64,000 nucleotides of DNA from Acinetobacter sp. TGL-Y2 (GCF_001612555.1 NZ_CP015110.1:1240001-1304000), one strand, 5' to 3'. Positions 1 to 9,561 are shown, numbered from the stretch's first letter. Numbers and translations: made by a program. Notes: generated by a model not told the origin, from the sequence alone.

Positions 1-3000
1 GCCTATAAAGACAATGCCTCTGTCATTGTAGGCTATGACACCCAACGTTTTTATCCAAAACCTGATGAAAACGGGCACTATGTCTATAAATATAAGAGCC
101 AAGCGGCTCATATTTTAATGAAAGTTGAAACCCATAACCATCCAACAGCGATTGCACCATTTGCAGGCGCTGCGACAGGTTCTGGTGGTGAAATCCGTGA
201 TGAGGGCGCAACAGGTCGTGGCGGTAAGCCAAAAGCAGGTTTAACCGCATTTACCACGTCTAACTTGAATATTCCGGGCTTTGAACAACCGTGGGAAGAC
301 CACTACGGCAAACCGTCACGTATGGCGTCTGCACTACAAATCATGATTGAAGGGCCACTCGGTGGTGCTGCGTTTAATAATGAGTTTGGTCGTCCTGCAT
401 TAAATGGCTACTTCCGTACCTTTGAACAAAACGTGAATGGCGATGTCAAAGGCTTCCATAAGCCGATTATGATCGCGGGTGGTTACGGTAATATTCGTCC
501 AGACCACGTTGAAAAAGATCCGATCCAACCGGGTGATTTGCTGATTGTCCTCGGTGGACCAGCAATGCTGATTGGTTTAGGTGGTGGCGCAGCGTCTTCT
601 GTAGACAGCGGTAAACTCGGTGAAAACTTAGATTTTGCTTCTGTACAGCGTGAAAACCCAGAAATGGAACGCCGTTGCCAAGAAGTGATTGATACCTGCT
701 GGCGCTTTGAAGACAACAACCCAATCGTATCTGTTCATGATGTTGGTGCGGGCGGTGTGTCTAATGCCATGCCTGAACTGGTCAATGATCATGAATTGGG
801 TGCGATTCTTAACTTACGTAAAATTCCATCCTTAGAGCCGGGCATGTCTCCAATGGAGATATGGTCCAATGAAGCGCAAGAGCGTTATGTGCTTGCGATT
901 CGCCCAAGCTCATTAGAATTGTTCGAATCGATCTGTGCGCGTGAACGTTGTCCGTTTGCGGTACTGGGTGAAGCGACTGAAGCACGTCACTTAACCGTTG
1001 AAGATCCATTGTTTGACAATAAAGCCGTGGATATGCCCATGCAAGTGATGCTGGGTGGCACACCGCGTATGAGCCGATCATACGAAACGATAGAGCGTAA
1101 AGGCGATGACTTTGACGCTGCAAAAGTTGAATTAAAAGATGCGATTTTCCGTGTCTTGAAGAATCCAACCGTTGCCTCTAAATCATTCCTGATCACCATT
1201 GGTGACCGCTCGATTACCGGTATGGTTGCTCGTGATCAATTCGTGGGTCCTTGGCAAGTGCCTGTGGCAGATGCTGCTGTCACGACAACAAGCCTAAAAG
1301 GGTTTACCGGTGAAGCTATGGCAATGGGTGAACGTCCACCCGTAGCACTTCTAAATCCAGCTGCGTCAGCACGTTTGTCAGTGGCTGAATCGATTTCAAA
1401 CATCATGTGTGCCAACATCGAACAGATTAGCGACATTAAGCTGTCTGCAAACTGGATGGCAGCAGCGGGTCAACCGGGCGAAGATCAAGCTTTGTTTGAA
1501 GGCGTCAAAGCCATTGGTATGGAAATGTGTCCAGCACTGGGCATCGCTATTCCAGTCGGTAAAGACTCGCTGTCTATGCGTACCACGTGGAATGATGATG
1601 GTGTAGATAAGTCTGTGACTTCACCAATGTCAGGCGTGATCACTGCATTTGCACCTGTTCTTGATGTACGCAAGACGTTAACACCAGAACTTAAAAATAT
1701 TGAATCTGTTCTTGTGCGTATTGATTTGTCTAAAGGTCAGTACCGCTTAGGTGGTTCGATCTTAGCGCAAGTCTATAAAGCGATTGGTTCTGTCACACCA
1801 GACGTTGACAGTTTTGATGACTTCAAAGCATTCTTCGCCTTGGTGCAAGACTGGAACAACCGCGGTTTGATCAAGGCTTACCATGATATTGGTGATGGTG
1901 GTTTATTGGCAACTGTTGCTGAAATGATGTTTGCATCACGTTTAGGCGTGGCGCTTGAAGATCAATCGATTGCTGGCTTATTTGCTGAAGAAATCGGTGC
2001 TGTATTGCAAATTTCTAAAGCAGACTGGGCGACTTTAGAAGCTGAAGTTGCTGCCTCTACGCTTAAAGATGCGATTACAGTGGTGGGTACAGTCAATACC
2101 ACAGATAGCTTAACTGTAAATGGCTTGAGCTTAGGCCGTGTTGAATTGCAACAAGCGTGGACTGAAGTTTCACATCAAATTCAACGCTTACGTGACAATA
2201 TTGAAACAGCAGATCAAGAATATAGTTTGATTGCCAATAAAGATCACAAAGGTCTGATTGCACAACCTACATTCGATTTGAATGAAGAAATTGAAGCGCC
2301 ATTTATCAATTTACGCCGTCCAAATATGGCGATCCTGCGTGAGCAAGGGGTCAATGGTCACGTTGAGATGGCGGCTGCATTCGATAAAGTCGGTTTCAAT
2401 ACCATTGATGTCCATATGAGTGATCTTCTTGCAGGTCGTGTCAGCCTAGATGAGTTCGAAGGCTTAGTGGCTTGTGGTGGATTCTCTTATGGTGACGTCA
2501 TGGGTGCTGGGGGCGGTTGGGCGAAGTCTGTATTGTTTAATCCAAAGCTCCGTGATCAATTTGAACAATTCTTTAACCGTGACGAAACCTTCTCATTGGG
2601 TATTTGTAACGGTTGTCAAATGTTGTCGCAACTTGCGCCTTTAATTCCGGGTGCAGAGAACTGGCCGCGTTTCCATCGCAACAAGTCTGAAATGTTTGAA
2701 GCACGAGCAGTCAATGTTCGTGTAGAAAAATCAAATTCTGTATTGTTACAAGATATGGAAGGTTCAATTCTTCCAATCGCTGTGGCGCATGGTGAAGGTC
2801 GTGTGGTTGCTGCTGATGGCTCAATCGCAGCATTAAATGTAGGCAATCAAGTCACATTACGTTATGTCGATAGCCTAGGTAACCCAACTCAACACTACCC
2901 ATTGAACCCGAACGGTTCGCCAGAAGCGATTACAGGTGTGACGTCTGTTGATGGTCGTGCAACGATTATGATGCCGCACCCTGAACGTAACTTCCGTGCG

Positions 3001-3087
3001 ATTCAGCATTCTTGGAAACCTAAAGATTGGGATCAAGATGGTGCTTGGTTACGTATGTTCCGCAATGCCCGTAAATTTACTGGTTAA
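1..3087 (+). CDS. purL: phosphoribosylformylglycinamidine synthase, 5' truncated by window
   Basis: PurL makes formylglycinamidine ribonucleotide from FGAR, glutamine and ATP, the fourth step of purine synthesis, in the cytoplasm. The reading frame is open from base 1, so the N-terminus (roughly 250 residues by comparison with the large ~1290-residue form) lies outside the window; 1028 residues are visible. Visible motifs include [14 protein letters not shown] near the start, the two halves of the synthetase domain, and a C-terminal class I glutamine amidotransferase with nucleophile Cys in GICNGCQML (Cys codon at 2605) and HPERNF near the end. It is the single-chain form of gamma-proteobacteria. 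A strong terminator follows directly. Identity is very secure. Confidence 0.97.
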   Translation, partial: AYKDNASVIVGYDTQRFYPKPDENGHYVYKYKSQAAHILMKVETHNHPTAIAPFAGAATGSGGEIRDEGATGRGGKPKAGLTAFTTSNLNIPGFEQPWEDHYGKPSRMASALQIMIEGPLGGAAFNNEFGRPALNGYFRTFEQNVNGDVKGFHKPIMIAGGYGNIRPDHVEKDPIQPGDLLIVLGGPAMLIGLGGGAASSVDSGKLGENLDFASVQRENPEMERRCQEVIDTCWRFEDNNPIVSVHDVGAGGVSNAMPELVNDHELGAILNLRKIPSLEPGMSPMEIWSNEAQERYVLAIRPSSLELFESICARERCPFAVLGEATEARHLTVEDPLFDNKAVDMPMQVMLGGTPRMSRSYETIERKGDDFDAAKVELKDAIFRVLKNPTVASKSFLITIGDRSITGMVARDQFVGPWQVPVADAAVTTTSLKGFTGEAMAMGERPPVALLNPAASARLSVAESISNIMCANIEQISDIKLSANWMAAAGQPGEDQALFEGVKAIGMEMCPALGIAIPVGKDSLSMRTTWNDDGVDKSVTSPMSGVITAFAPVLDVRKTLTPELKNIESVLVRIDLSKGQYRLGGSILAQVYKAIGSVTPDVDSFDDFKAFFALVQDWNNRGLIKAYHDIGDGGLLATVAEMMFASRLGVALEDQSIAGLFAEEIGAVLQISKADWATLEAEVAASTLKDAITVVGTVNTTDSLTVNGLSLGRVELQQAWTEVSHQIQRLRDNIETADQEYSLIANKDHKGLIAQPTFDLNEEIEAPFINLRRPNMAILREQGVNGHVEMAAAFDKVGFNTIDVHMSDLLAGRVSLDEFEGLVACGGFSYGDVMGAGGGWAKSVLFNPKLRDQFEQFFNRDETFSLGICNGCQMLSQLAPLIPGAENWPRFHRNKSEMFEARAVNVRVEKSNSVLLQDMEGSILPIAVAHGEGRVVAADGSIAALNVGNQVTLRYVDSLGNPTQHYPLNPNGSPEAITGVTSVDGRATIMMPHPERNFRAIQHSWKPKDWDQDGAWLRMFRNARKFTG

Positions 3088-3118
3088 TTAATTTGAATAT
3101 GAATTAGTCAAATTGAAG

Positions 3119-3141
3119 AAGCCCCGAAAGGGGCTTTTTCT
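3119..3141 (+). terminator. intrinsic terminator of purL
   Basis: Stem AAGCCCC / GGGGCTT with a GAAA tetraloop followed by a T run, about 32 bp after the purL stop codon. Textbook rho-independent terminator. Confidence 0.92.
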
Positions 3142-3290
3142 TTGAGATGAGTATCAAAAATCAATTTGAGAAAATAATGGGTTACATTGTTTAACTTGGT
3201 TTATTTCTTGCTTGTTATAAATTGTCTATTGAAGGATAGAAGTTTTGCCCCGGAAGTGTTCAATAAATGAATTATGAATGAGGTGACAAA

Positions 3291-3416
3291 ATGACAAGAA
3301 TTGAACGTTATTTAGACCGAGTGGTTTTACGCCAAAAAGGATGGATTTTGTTTGGGATGGTCGTGTCATTGCAATTGTTGCTGATTTTGCTCGGATATGT
3401 ATATTTACGCATCTAA
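3291..3416 (+). CDS. small single-span membrane protein, 41 aa
   Basis: A short ATG frame of 41 codons preceded by a good ribosome binding site (GAGGTGAC, about 6 nt upstream). The product has a basic, amphipathic N-terminus (residues 1-16, rich in Arg) and a single hydrophobic segment from about residue 17 to 38 (WILFGMVVSLQLLLILLGYVY), then a short basic tail, so an inner-membrane small protein with the N-terminus inside is likely. Function not recognised. It stands alone between the purL terminator and a broken gene. Support is the ribosome site plus the clean transmembrane pattern; conservation in relatives would decide. Confidence 0.5.
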   Translation: MTRIERYLDRVVLRQKGWILFGMVVSLQLLLILLGYVYLRI

Positions 3417-3506
3417 TTAATTGGGTCAGTGGGAGCTTTAATCAGAAATTTAATGAGTAGAAAAACAATTCATTTATAATTTATGATAAATAAATGAGTA
3501 TAAAAA

Positions 3507-4022
3507 ATGCATAAAATTCTAATTTTTACTTTTACTATTTTTATTGCTCTTCAATCAGCAAATGCTAAAAATTTTCAAATAACTGAATTGATAGATGAAC
3601 ATGCAATCAACTGTCATGTTTTCTCTCAACCTGAAAAAAGTAAGTTTGTTTAAATTCTTCAGGATTTTTCAGGAAGCACAAACTCAAACGTGAAATTAGA
3701 CACAGGAAAACAAATATTAAAAATAAAAAACAGTTCATATTTTGGTATCCAAGGTTATCAATTCTATAAAACCGAACATATGAAGCAAAATGACTTATCT
3801 GTTAATTTCAATGTATTTAATGCGAATTTAATTAAAATTGCTTTTCAGTCATATAAAACTGAAGAGGGAGAGTCAGGTATTTACTACTTTATTTTTAAAG
3901 GCTCACCTGCGGATGTACTTTACCGTATGAAAAAATCTATGGGTGATACATGGAATATTGAAAATTTACTTGAAGAGACTGCTCAAGGTCATTCAAAATT
4001 AACCTGTATTTATGCAGGTTAA
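3507..4022 (+). pseudogene. exported hypothetical protein interrupted by an in-frame stop
   Basis: An ATG frame at 3507 begins with a convincing Sec signal peptide (MHKILIFTFTIFIALQSANA) and runs to a TAA at 3651-3653. The same frame then continues open, without any frameshift, to 4022. The downstream half (from about 3654) encodes some 120 more residues and ends CIYAG. The simplest reading is one 171-residue periplasmic protein split by a single nonsense codon, or a sequencing error at that codon. Function not recognised. A GTG at 3690 could start the distal part, but it would lack the signal peptide. Confidence 0.6.
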
Positions 4023-4030
4023 TCTAAGAA

Positions 4031-4345
4031 ATGTTAAAACTGATCTATTACGTCCCTGAATCACACCTCGAACCCACCAAACGTGCCATTTTTGACGCAG
4101 GGGCGGGTGGTATAGGCAACTATGAACATTGTGCTTGGCAAGTTTTAGGCACAGGTCAATTCAAACCGATTCAAGGGGCTAATCCATTTATTGGTAAGCT
4201 ATATACCTTAGAGCAAATTCCAGAGTGGCGGGTAGAAACCATTGTCCCTGAAGCCAAAGCATCTGCTGTTGCCAAAGCATTAAAGGCAAGCCATCCTTAT
4301 GAAGAACCTGCCTTTGAGTTTATTCAAATCATCGATATCGATTAA
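4031..4345 (+). CDS. NIF3/YqfO C-terminal-type domain protein
   Basis: A 104-residue protein made only of the CutA-like insert domain found in YqfO/NIF3 proteins. Typical features are the start LIYYVPESHLEPTKRAIFDAGAGGIGNYEHC, the GTGQFKP segment near residue 40, and the C-terminal SHPYEEPAFEF. Stand-alone versions are widespread in gamma-proteobacteria; their biochemical role is not established, although metal or nucleotide binding is often suggested for the larger family. It starts 8 bp after the preceding broken gene. Its stop codon overlaps that of the convergent nitroreductase gene in a shared TTAA. Confidence 0.82.
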   Translation: MLKLIYYVPESHLEPTKRAIFDAGAGGIGNYEHCAWQVLGTGQFKPIQGANPFIGKLYTLEQIPEWRVETIVPEAKASAVAKALKASHPYEEPAFEFIQIIDID

Positions 4346-5133
4346 ACTTTTTGAATAAACAGCTTGCGGTCAAAACGATACTGCGGGAAAAATACACCAT
4401 CTTCTGCACGTTCGCCTGCACCAATTACCATGACAGGATATTGCTGATCATTGAGTCCTAGGGTTTTACACACCAAAGGCTCATCAAAACCTTCCATCAT
4501 ACAACTGTCAAAACCATGTGCACGCAAAGCCAACACTAAATTTTCACATGCCAGAGCGGTAGTTTTACTCGCCCAAAGTTTCGCGTCCGCTTCATTAAAT
4601 GCAGTAACAGGAAGTTGTTTATTTAAAGTACGTGCAACTTTGAAAGCGACTTTCTTAAAGTTACCTAGTGCATTGAAATAGCCTGTTTTATAATTGTAAG
4701 GAATAAATTTATAGTACTTTTTGATCATAGGTGGAATTTCAGGAAATGGAAATTCATTGACATTACGTTTTGCCATTTCATCAATGCGATCTGTACGCGC
4801 GACACACACAATCAGTTCCGATGCAGTCTTGGCTGCCAATTGGTTTAAACAGGCTTTGACTATCTGCTGTTTCTTAGCAGCAGATTGCACTACATAAAAC
4901 GTCCAAGGCTGTAAGTTGGATGAGTTTGGTGCAAGTAGTGCCATATCTAAACAATCATCAAGCACTTCAGTAGGAATGGCTTTATCTGTAAATTTTCGAA
5001 CCGAACGGCGACTTTCAAGCACTTTCTTAAAGTTCTCAACGTCTATATTCAGCGGCGCTGCTTCGAAATAACGTTTTTTGGTATTTTGGGATTCAGACTG
5101 TAAATTGGTATTAGAATGATTAGAGTCGGTCAT
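4342..5133 (-). CDS. nitroreductase family protein
   Basis: A 263-residue flavin-dependent oxidoreductase of the NfsA/NfsB/FRP superfamily, which reduces nitro compounds or quinones with NAD(P)H. After a ~30-residue polar N-terminal extension the family pattern begins: ESRRSVRKFTDKAIP (FMN phosphate binding Arg/Ser) near residue 41, then LLAPNSSNLQPWTFYVV near residue 66, and the C-terminal GAGERAEDGVFFP. The insertion with Lys/Tyr-rich residues at 130-160 is typical of Acinetobacter members. It is convergent with the NIF3-like gene, sharing a TTAA at the stop codons. The physiological substrate cannot be told from sequence. Confidence 0.88.
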   Translation of the reverse strand: MTDSNHSNTNLQSESQNTKKRYFEAAPLNIDVENFKKVLESRRSVRKFTDKAIPTEVLDDCLDMALLAPNSSNLQPWTFYVVQSAAKKQQIVKACLNQLAAKTASELIVCVARTDRIDEMAKRNVNEFPFPEIPPMIKKYYKFIPYNYKTGYFNALGNFKKVAFKVARTLNKQLPVTAFNEADAKLWASKTTALACENLVLALRAHGFDSCMMEGFDEPLVCKTLGLNDQQYPVMVIGAGERAEDGVFFPQYRFDRKLFIQKV

Positions 5134-5243
5134 ATCAGCTCAAAATGTGGGAGAAATAGAAAAATATCCTAACACTCGGATATGAGGAAGCTACGCTCAA
5201 ATACAAAATGCATACTTGAGCGAGTCTATTTAAGTGCAAAAAA

Positions 5244-6044
5244 TTAATTGAACTGAGTGAAATCAGGTTTACGTTTCTGCATAAAGGCACCCACAGCTTC
5301 CATCATTTCAGGTGAACCAACACGCTGCATAAAGATTTCAGCTTCATGGTCAATCCATTCGACAATTTCTTTTACATTGTGTTTCATCAAGGCTTTACTT
5401 TGCACCAATGAGGCAAGCGGTAATGCAGCCAAAGTTTGAGCTTGCTGAGCCGCTTTGGCATAGGCATCCTCTTCAATGCTATTCACCAAACCGATTTGAA
5501 GCGCTTTTTCACTGTTAAATTTTTGTGCAGTAAGAAGAAGTTCAGCGGCTTGATGATAACCTGCTTGCTTAACCAATAACTTACTTGACGCACCTTCTGG
5601 AGATAGGCCTAGACTCACAAAAGGAATTTGGAAGACTGCAGTATGATCTGTATAAACCAGATCTGCATGCAGCAAAATCGTCACACCAATGCCAATTGCC
5701 ACACCGCGAACAGCAACAATGAGCGGTTTAGAAAATTGTGCAGCAGATTTAAGCAAGACAAAAGGAGGGCCATCTTGTGGACGAATTTGATCTTTCATTG
5801 CAGCAGACTTCATAAAGTCCTGCATGTCATTGCCAGCACTGAAATCTGCATCCGCACCACGTAAAATCACCACACGTACATCTTTGTCCACATCTGCTTC
5901 ATCCAAAGCTTTTGCAATCCAAAGATATAATTCACCATACAGGGCATTTTTGGCTTTAGGACGATTAATCGCCAACGTCAATACGCCATCGGTTAAATTC
6001 GCGTCCAAATGTTCATGTGGTTGTTGAATACAGCTCAGTGTCAT
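5244..6044 (-). CDS. enoyl-CoA hydratase/isomerase family protein
   Basis: A 266-residue crotonase-fold enzyme acting on acyl-CoA. Visible are the N-terminal beta segment with NRPKAKNAL near residue 28, the oxyanion-hole segment ADFSAGNDMQDF near residue 66, and the second oxyanion segment VRGVAIGIGVTILLHADLVY near 113. The usual catalytic Glu pair is not clearly preserved (SLGLSPEGASS carries one Glu), so hydratase versus isomerase activity is uncertain. Start is supported by AAGGATAG just upstream. Divergent from nadM. No fatty-acid or phenylacetate genes surround it, so the pathway is unknown. Confidence 0.88.
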   Translation of the reverse strand: MTLSCIQQPHEHLDANLTDGVLTLAINRPKAKNALYGELYLWIAKALDEADVDKDVRVVILRGADADFSAGNDMQDFMKSAAMKDQIRPQDGPPFVLLKSAAQFSKPLIVAVRGVAIGIGVTILLHADLVYTDHTAVFQIPFVSLGLSPEGASSKLLVKQAGYHQAAELLLTAQKFNSEKALQIGLVNSIEEDAYAKAAQQAQTLAALPLASLVQSKALMKHNVKEIVEWIDHEAEIFMQRVGSPEMMEAVGAFMQKRKPDFTQFN

Positions 6045-6148
6045 CGTACTATCCTTGCTTTAAACTGAATTTAATTTTATGACGCTTATTATGTCGCATA
6101 TTTTTAGGTACGACACAACTGGCGAGTTCATAAAAAATAAGATGCCCT

Positions 6149-6715
6149 ATGCAATATAAATTTGATTACTTGGTGTTTATTGGTCGTTTTCAGCCCTTTC
6201 ATTTGGCGCACATGCAGACCATCAAAATTGCATTAAATAACAGTCAGCATATTATTTTGGCACTGGGTTCGGCACAAAGTGAAAGAAATATCAAAAACCC
6301 ATTTTCAGCTTTAGAGCGTGAACAGATGGTTCTGTCTAACTTTTCAGAAGCAGATCAAAAACGCATTCATTTTGTACATGTCATTGATGTTTATAATGAT
6401 GTGAAATGGGTGAAGTTAGTCAAATCTTTGGTGGCAGAGCGTGTCACAAGTGATGATAAAGTTGGATTGATAGGGCATTTTAAAGATGATTCGTCTTATT
6501 ATTTAGCACTTTTTCCGGAGTGGGAAATGTTAAAACTCGAGAGCTTGGTCGGTTCAATGTCAGCGACGCCGCTTCGAGAAGCGTATTATCGTGGTGAGAT
6601 TATGGAATCCGCTTTACCACTCGGTACAACTGATTTTCTGCGTGCTTTTCAGCAAACAGTGTTATATACCCAGCTAAAAACCAAATTTGAACAGCAAGAT
6701 TTTTCCAATATTTAA
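6149..6715 (+). CDS. nadM: nicotinamide-nucleotide adenylyltransferase, NadM type
   Basis: A 188-residue cytidylyltransferase-fold enzyme that transfers AMP to NMN to make NAD. The signature GRFQPFHLAH lies at residues 12-21 (the HxxH nucleotide-binding motif), SEREN-like contacts follow, and SMSATPLREAYYRGE near residue 137 matches the second ATP-binding motif. Unlike the bifunctional relatives there is no Nudix domain: the protein stops right after the nucleotidyltransferase domain. The start has only a weak ribosome site. NadM-dependent NAD salvage has been described in Acinetobacter; here the gene stands alone, facing away from the enoyl-CoA hydratase gene. nadB, for the de novo route, lies elsewhere in the window. 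Confidence 0.85.
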   Translation: MQYKFDYLVFIGRFQPFHLAHMQTIKIALNNSQHIILALGSAQSERNIKNPFSALEREQMVLSNFSEADQKRIHFVHVIDVYNDVKWVKLVKSLVAERVTSDDKVGLIGHFKDDSSYYLALFPEWEMLKLESLVGSMSATPLREAYYRGEIMESALPLGTTDFLRAFQQTVLYTQLKTKFEQQDFSNI

Positions 6716-6785
6716 TTTTGAATCAACAGAGCTCAAGTTGATTGACACGATTATATTTGAGCCCTGATTTTGATTCTCAATGTGC

Positions 6786-7685
6786 TTAGTTTGCCGCATT
6801 CATGGCATGTTTGGCTTCACGGCACAGCACTTCAGTCAGCAGTTCAAGTTGTGTTGACTGCTGTTTCCAATGATGCCAATACAACGATAATTCTAATACT
6901 GCGTCTTTGATCACTTCGACTAAATCTCCTTGTAACATTGCCTGTCTGGCTTGAAATGCAGGTACCCAGCCAAAACCCAGCCCTGAGAAAATCGCATCAT
7001 AAAAAGCGCTGTAAGAGGGAATGAGGTGATGCGGATACTGAGTCGGATTAAGACCAAAATGTTGTAAAATAAAGTCGCTATGTAAGCGATCTTTTTCATT
7101 AAACATGACGGCAGGTGCCCATCGTAAGCTGTCTCGATGACAGCCTGTTGAGAACCATCTGTTCACAAATTCAGGTGTTGCCAAAAGGTGGTAATGCATC
7201 TTGCCCAGTTGTTCCGCAACACAGCCTTTCATTGCATCTGCTTGCGTACTCAGACATGCACTCACTCGACCCGCTTCAAGTAAATGATGTGTTCGAGATT
7301 GATCATCGACTTCGACGTGTAAGGTCATCTGATGTTTAAGCAAAGTAGATTGTAGGGTCGGCAACAGCCATGAGGCCAATGAGTCAGCATTGCTTGCAAT
7401 ATTGAGTTGATAAAATCCATTTTCAACGTCTTGTCCGCCCAAATCTTGCATCAAGCTTTGCTGTGAGCGCTTTTGATGCTGTAAATAAGTGAGTAAGGTT
7501 TGACCAGCTTTGGTCACTCGACACGGACGATCACGTACCAAGAGTAAATGCCCCAAATATTTTTCTAGGCTTTGCACTCTCAATGTCACCGCAGAAGCAG
7601 TGATATTGAGCATCGTTGCCGCCAAATCAAAGCTGCCCGTCTGTGCGACTGCAAAAAATGCATCGGTTTGTTTACTATTGAGCAT
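6786..7685 (-). CDS. argP: LysR-type regulator of arginine/lysine export, ArgP family
   Basis: A 299-residue LysR-type regulator. The winged helix-turn-helix is at residues 1-60 (TDAFFAVAQTGSFDLAATMLNITASAVTLRVQSLE) with the ArgP-specific VTLRVQSLE recognition helix and RDRPCRVTKAGQ wing; the rest is the effector-binding domain. It is divergent from a LysE/ArgO exporter gene 105 bp away, the classical arrangement in which ArgP (LysG/IciA) senses arginine or lysine and activates the exporter. A dyad in the shared intergenic region is a candidate binding site. Confidence 0.88.
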   Translation of the reverse strand: MLNSKQTDAFFAVAQTGSFDLAATMLNITASAVTLRVQSLEKYLGHLLLVRDRPCRVTKAGQTLLTYLQHQKRSQQSLMQDLGGQDVENGFYQLNIASNADSLASWLLPTLQSTLLKHQMTLHVEVDDQSRTHHLLEAGRVSACLSTQADAMKGCVAEQLGKMHYHLLATPEFVNRWFSTGCHRDSLRWAPAVMFNEKDRLHSDFILQHFGLNPTQYPHHLIPSYSAFYDAIFSGLGFGWVPAFQARQAMLQGDLVEVIKDAVLELSLYWHHWKQQSTQLELLTEVLCREAKHAMNAAN

Positions 7686-7687
7686 TG

Positions 7688-7714
7688 ATCTAACTTAATT
7701 GTTTTTAGTTAGAT
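7688..7714. promoter_or_regulatory. dyad in the argP-argO intergenic region
   Basis: ATCTAACT and AGTTAGAT form perfect 8-bp arms separated by 11 bp, just upstream of the argP start codon; a second short palindrome TCAATATTGA lies at 7744-7753, nearer argO. The position between a LysR-type regulator and its divergent target fits an ArgP operator. This is inference from symmetry and context only. Confidence 0.45.
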
Positions 7715-7790
7715 TGATATTAACTTAGTTTTAATGAATTAAATCAATATTGATAGATAATTCCATCATTAAAAATAATGGCAATCTGAA

Positions 7791-8396
7791 ATGTTAAACA
7801 GTCTCTTAAGTGGATTTGCAATTGGTTTGAGTTTAATTGTGGCTATAGGGGCACAAAATGCTTTTGTGTTGAAGCAAGCTTTAAAGCAGCACTATATATT
7901 ATGGATTTGTGTGATCTGCGCAGGCTCTGATTCAATCTTAATTCTGTTAGGTGTTGCAGGCTTTGCACAGGTGATCGAGCACTATCCTCATGTGGTTATC
8001 GTCTCTAAATATTTAGGGACACTCTTTTTATTGATCTATGGAGCAAAGCATTTCTATAGTGCGTATAGAACGGAGCAGGCAATTTCACTTGATGCAGATT
8101 CGCCTTCAAGCCTTCAACGAATTGTGTTGCTTTGTTTGGCCTTTACTTGGTTAAATCCGCATGTTTATTTGGACACTGTTGTGTTGATGGGGTCGATCTC
8201 CTCCCAATATGCACCCTATAAATGGTGGTTTGCTTTAGGTGCGGTGATCTCATCTTGGTTGTTCTTTTTTAGTCTATGTTATGGTGCGAAATTCTTGTTG
8301 CCTTGGTTTCAAAATCCCAAAGCATGGAGGGTATTGGATATTCTGATTGGAATGATGATGTGGGGCATTGCGTTGTCCTTAGTTTTAAATATCTAA
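7791..8396 (+). CDS. argO: LysE/ArgO family amino-acid exporter
   Basis: A 201-residue inner-membrane protein with about six hydrophobic segments. The N-terminal GFAIGLSLIVAIGAQNAFVLKQAL is diagnostic of LysE/ArgO exporters of basic amino acids, and the LNPHVYLDTVVLMG segment near residue 125 is also conserved. Divergent from argP, which probably activates it when intracellular arginine or lysine is high. The start lies close to the divergent promoter region. Substrate (arginine, lysine or both) cannot be distinguished here. Confidence 0.9.
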   Translation: MLNSLLSGFAIGLSLIVAIGAQNAFVLKQALKQHYILWICVICAGSDSILILLGVAGFAQVIEHYPHVVIVSKYLGTLFLLIYGAKHFYSAYRTEQAISLDADSPSSLQRIVLLCLAFTWLNPHVYLDTVVLMGSISSQYAPYKWWFALGAVISSWLFFFSLCYGAKFLLPWFQNPKAWRVLDILIGMMMWGIALSLVLNI

Positions 8397-8443
8397 GGAC
8401 TGTTGAATCTCTAAAAATCGAAATTATGCAGAGCAAAATTTAC

Positions 8444-8465
8444 AAAATCCCCAATTGGGGATTTT
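8444..8465. terminator. probable bidirectional terminator after argO
   Basis: Perfect inverted repeat AAAATCCCC - AATT - GGGGATTTT, 47 bp after the argO stop. Short T/A runs on both sides make it usable for argO. The convergent bcp gene ends about 100 bp further on. Confidence 0.65.
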
Positions 8466-8526
8466 AAACGTAATCTTTTTGCGTGGGTGTCTGATCCAGT
8501 ATTCACGGGCTTTGATAACTAAGCGG

Positions 8527-8554
8527 TAGTAATTAAGCTATAGTAATTAAGCTA
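8527..8554. repeat. two-copy 14-bp tandem repeat
   Basis: TAGTAATTAAGCTA occurs twice head to tail immediately before the bcp stop region. It is short, non-coding and without evident function. Confidence 0.7.
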
Positions 8555-8568
8555 TAACCAAGCAGATT

Positions 8569-9033
8569 TTACTTGCCTTGAAGCATTTTTAAATCTTCCA
8601 ACACTTGTTCAGCATGTCCTGCCGCTTTGACTTTACGGTACGTTTTGACAAGCGTACCGTTGTGGAAAATAAAGCTTGAGCGTTCAATACCCATCACTTT
8701 TTTACCATACATATTCTTTTCTTTGATCACATCAAAATGTTGGCACAGCACTTCTTCTTTATCGCTGATCAAGTTGATGCTTAATGCTTGTTTTTCAGTA
8801 AAATTTTGATGTGCTTTGACTGAGTCACGCGATACGCCAAAAATCGTAGTATTTAAGGCATCAAAATGATCTTTTAAACCTGAAAAACTGACAGCCTGTG
8901 TGGTACAACCTGGGGTTGAATCTTTAGGGTAGAAATAAAGGATTAACCATTCTGTAGCAACTTCAGTTAAATTCACTTCGCTTGTAGTGGTTAAAAAGCT
9001 TTGATTCGGCAAGCTTATTGATTCCGTGGTCAT
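8569..9033 (-). CDS. bcp: thioredoxin-dependent peroxiredoxin, Bcp/PrxQ type
   Basis: A 154-residue AhpC/TSA-fold peroxidase of the Bcp (PrxQ) group. Core motif: YFYPKDSTPGCTTQAVSF, with the peroxidatic Cys in PGCTT. The resolving Cys normally found five residues later (CTxExC) is replaced by Ser/Val, so recycling must use another Cys (one is present in EVLCQHFDV) or an external thiol. The start chosen here (MTTESI, at 9033) has a strong GGAGAA ribosome site 6 nt upstream; a longer frame to 9129 has no such support. Confidence 0.9.
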   Translation of the reverse strand: MTTESISLPNQSFLTTTSEVNLTEVATEWLILYFYPKDSTPGCTTQAVSFSGLKDHFDALNTTIFGVSRDSVKAHQNFTEKQALSINLISDKEEVLCQHFDVIKEKNMYGKKVMGIERSSFIFHNGTLVKTYRKVKAAGHAEQVLEDLKMLQGK

Positions 9034-9134
9034 GTATTTCTCCAAAAAAGCAAAAGTGTATCTATAAATATTGATTAGAAGTTTACATAAAAAATGAGCC
9101 ACATAAAGTGGCTCATGGGCATGACTCAAAACGA

Positions 9135-9545
9135 TTATTTTTTCGCTTGAGCTGCTTTCATTGCTTCTTCAGTTAAAGTTTTTAATTTACCCGTTAACTG
9201 AGGACCAAAGCACGCTTGAAGATCTTTATTTTGGTTTTGAACAAAGCTTAAAGTCGCAGGGCTTTTCTTTTGGTTAATGGTACTTTGGATTTCCCATTTT
9301 TGCGCATTGGTCAATTTACCATCTGCATCAATTGCACATGAACAGTACTTGCTTACTTCAGCAGCAGATAGTTTTTTGCTTTTTGCAGTTTCTTCCTTAC
9401 AAACATTAATGAGTGCAGATTTTACATTTGTACTTTTGTAGGCTTGTTGCATTTTGCTTGAATCATTTGCGTGAGAGGCAGTCGCAGCCAATGCAATCGC
9501 AGAAACAAATGTAGAAAGAATAATGTTTGATTTTAAATTTTTCAT
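9135..9545 (-). CDS. exported hypothetical protein, 136 aa
   Basis: A secreted or periplasmic protein: N-terminus MKNLKSNIILSTFVSAIALAA followed by a TASHA-type signal peptidase site near residue 26. The mature part is Lys-rich with three Cys (VCKEET, KYCSCAID, QACFGP), including a CSC pair, and largely helical. Similar small Cys-containing proteins are annotated as hypothetical in Acinetobacter. The start at 9545 has AAGGTAC upstream; a longer frame to 9662 would lack a signal peptide at its N-terminus and overlaps queC. No function assigned. Confidence 0.75.
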   Translation of the reverse strand: MKNLKSNIILSTFVSAIALAATASHANDSSKMQQAYKSTNVKSALINVCKEETAKSKKLSAAEVSKYCSCAIDADGKLTNAQKWEIQSTINQKKSPATLSFVQNQNKDLQACFGPQLTGKLKTLTEEAMKAAQAKK

Positions 9546-9561
9546 AAAAAGTACCTTGTTA

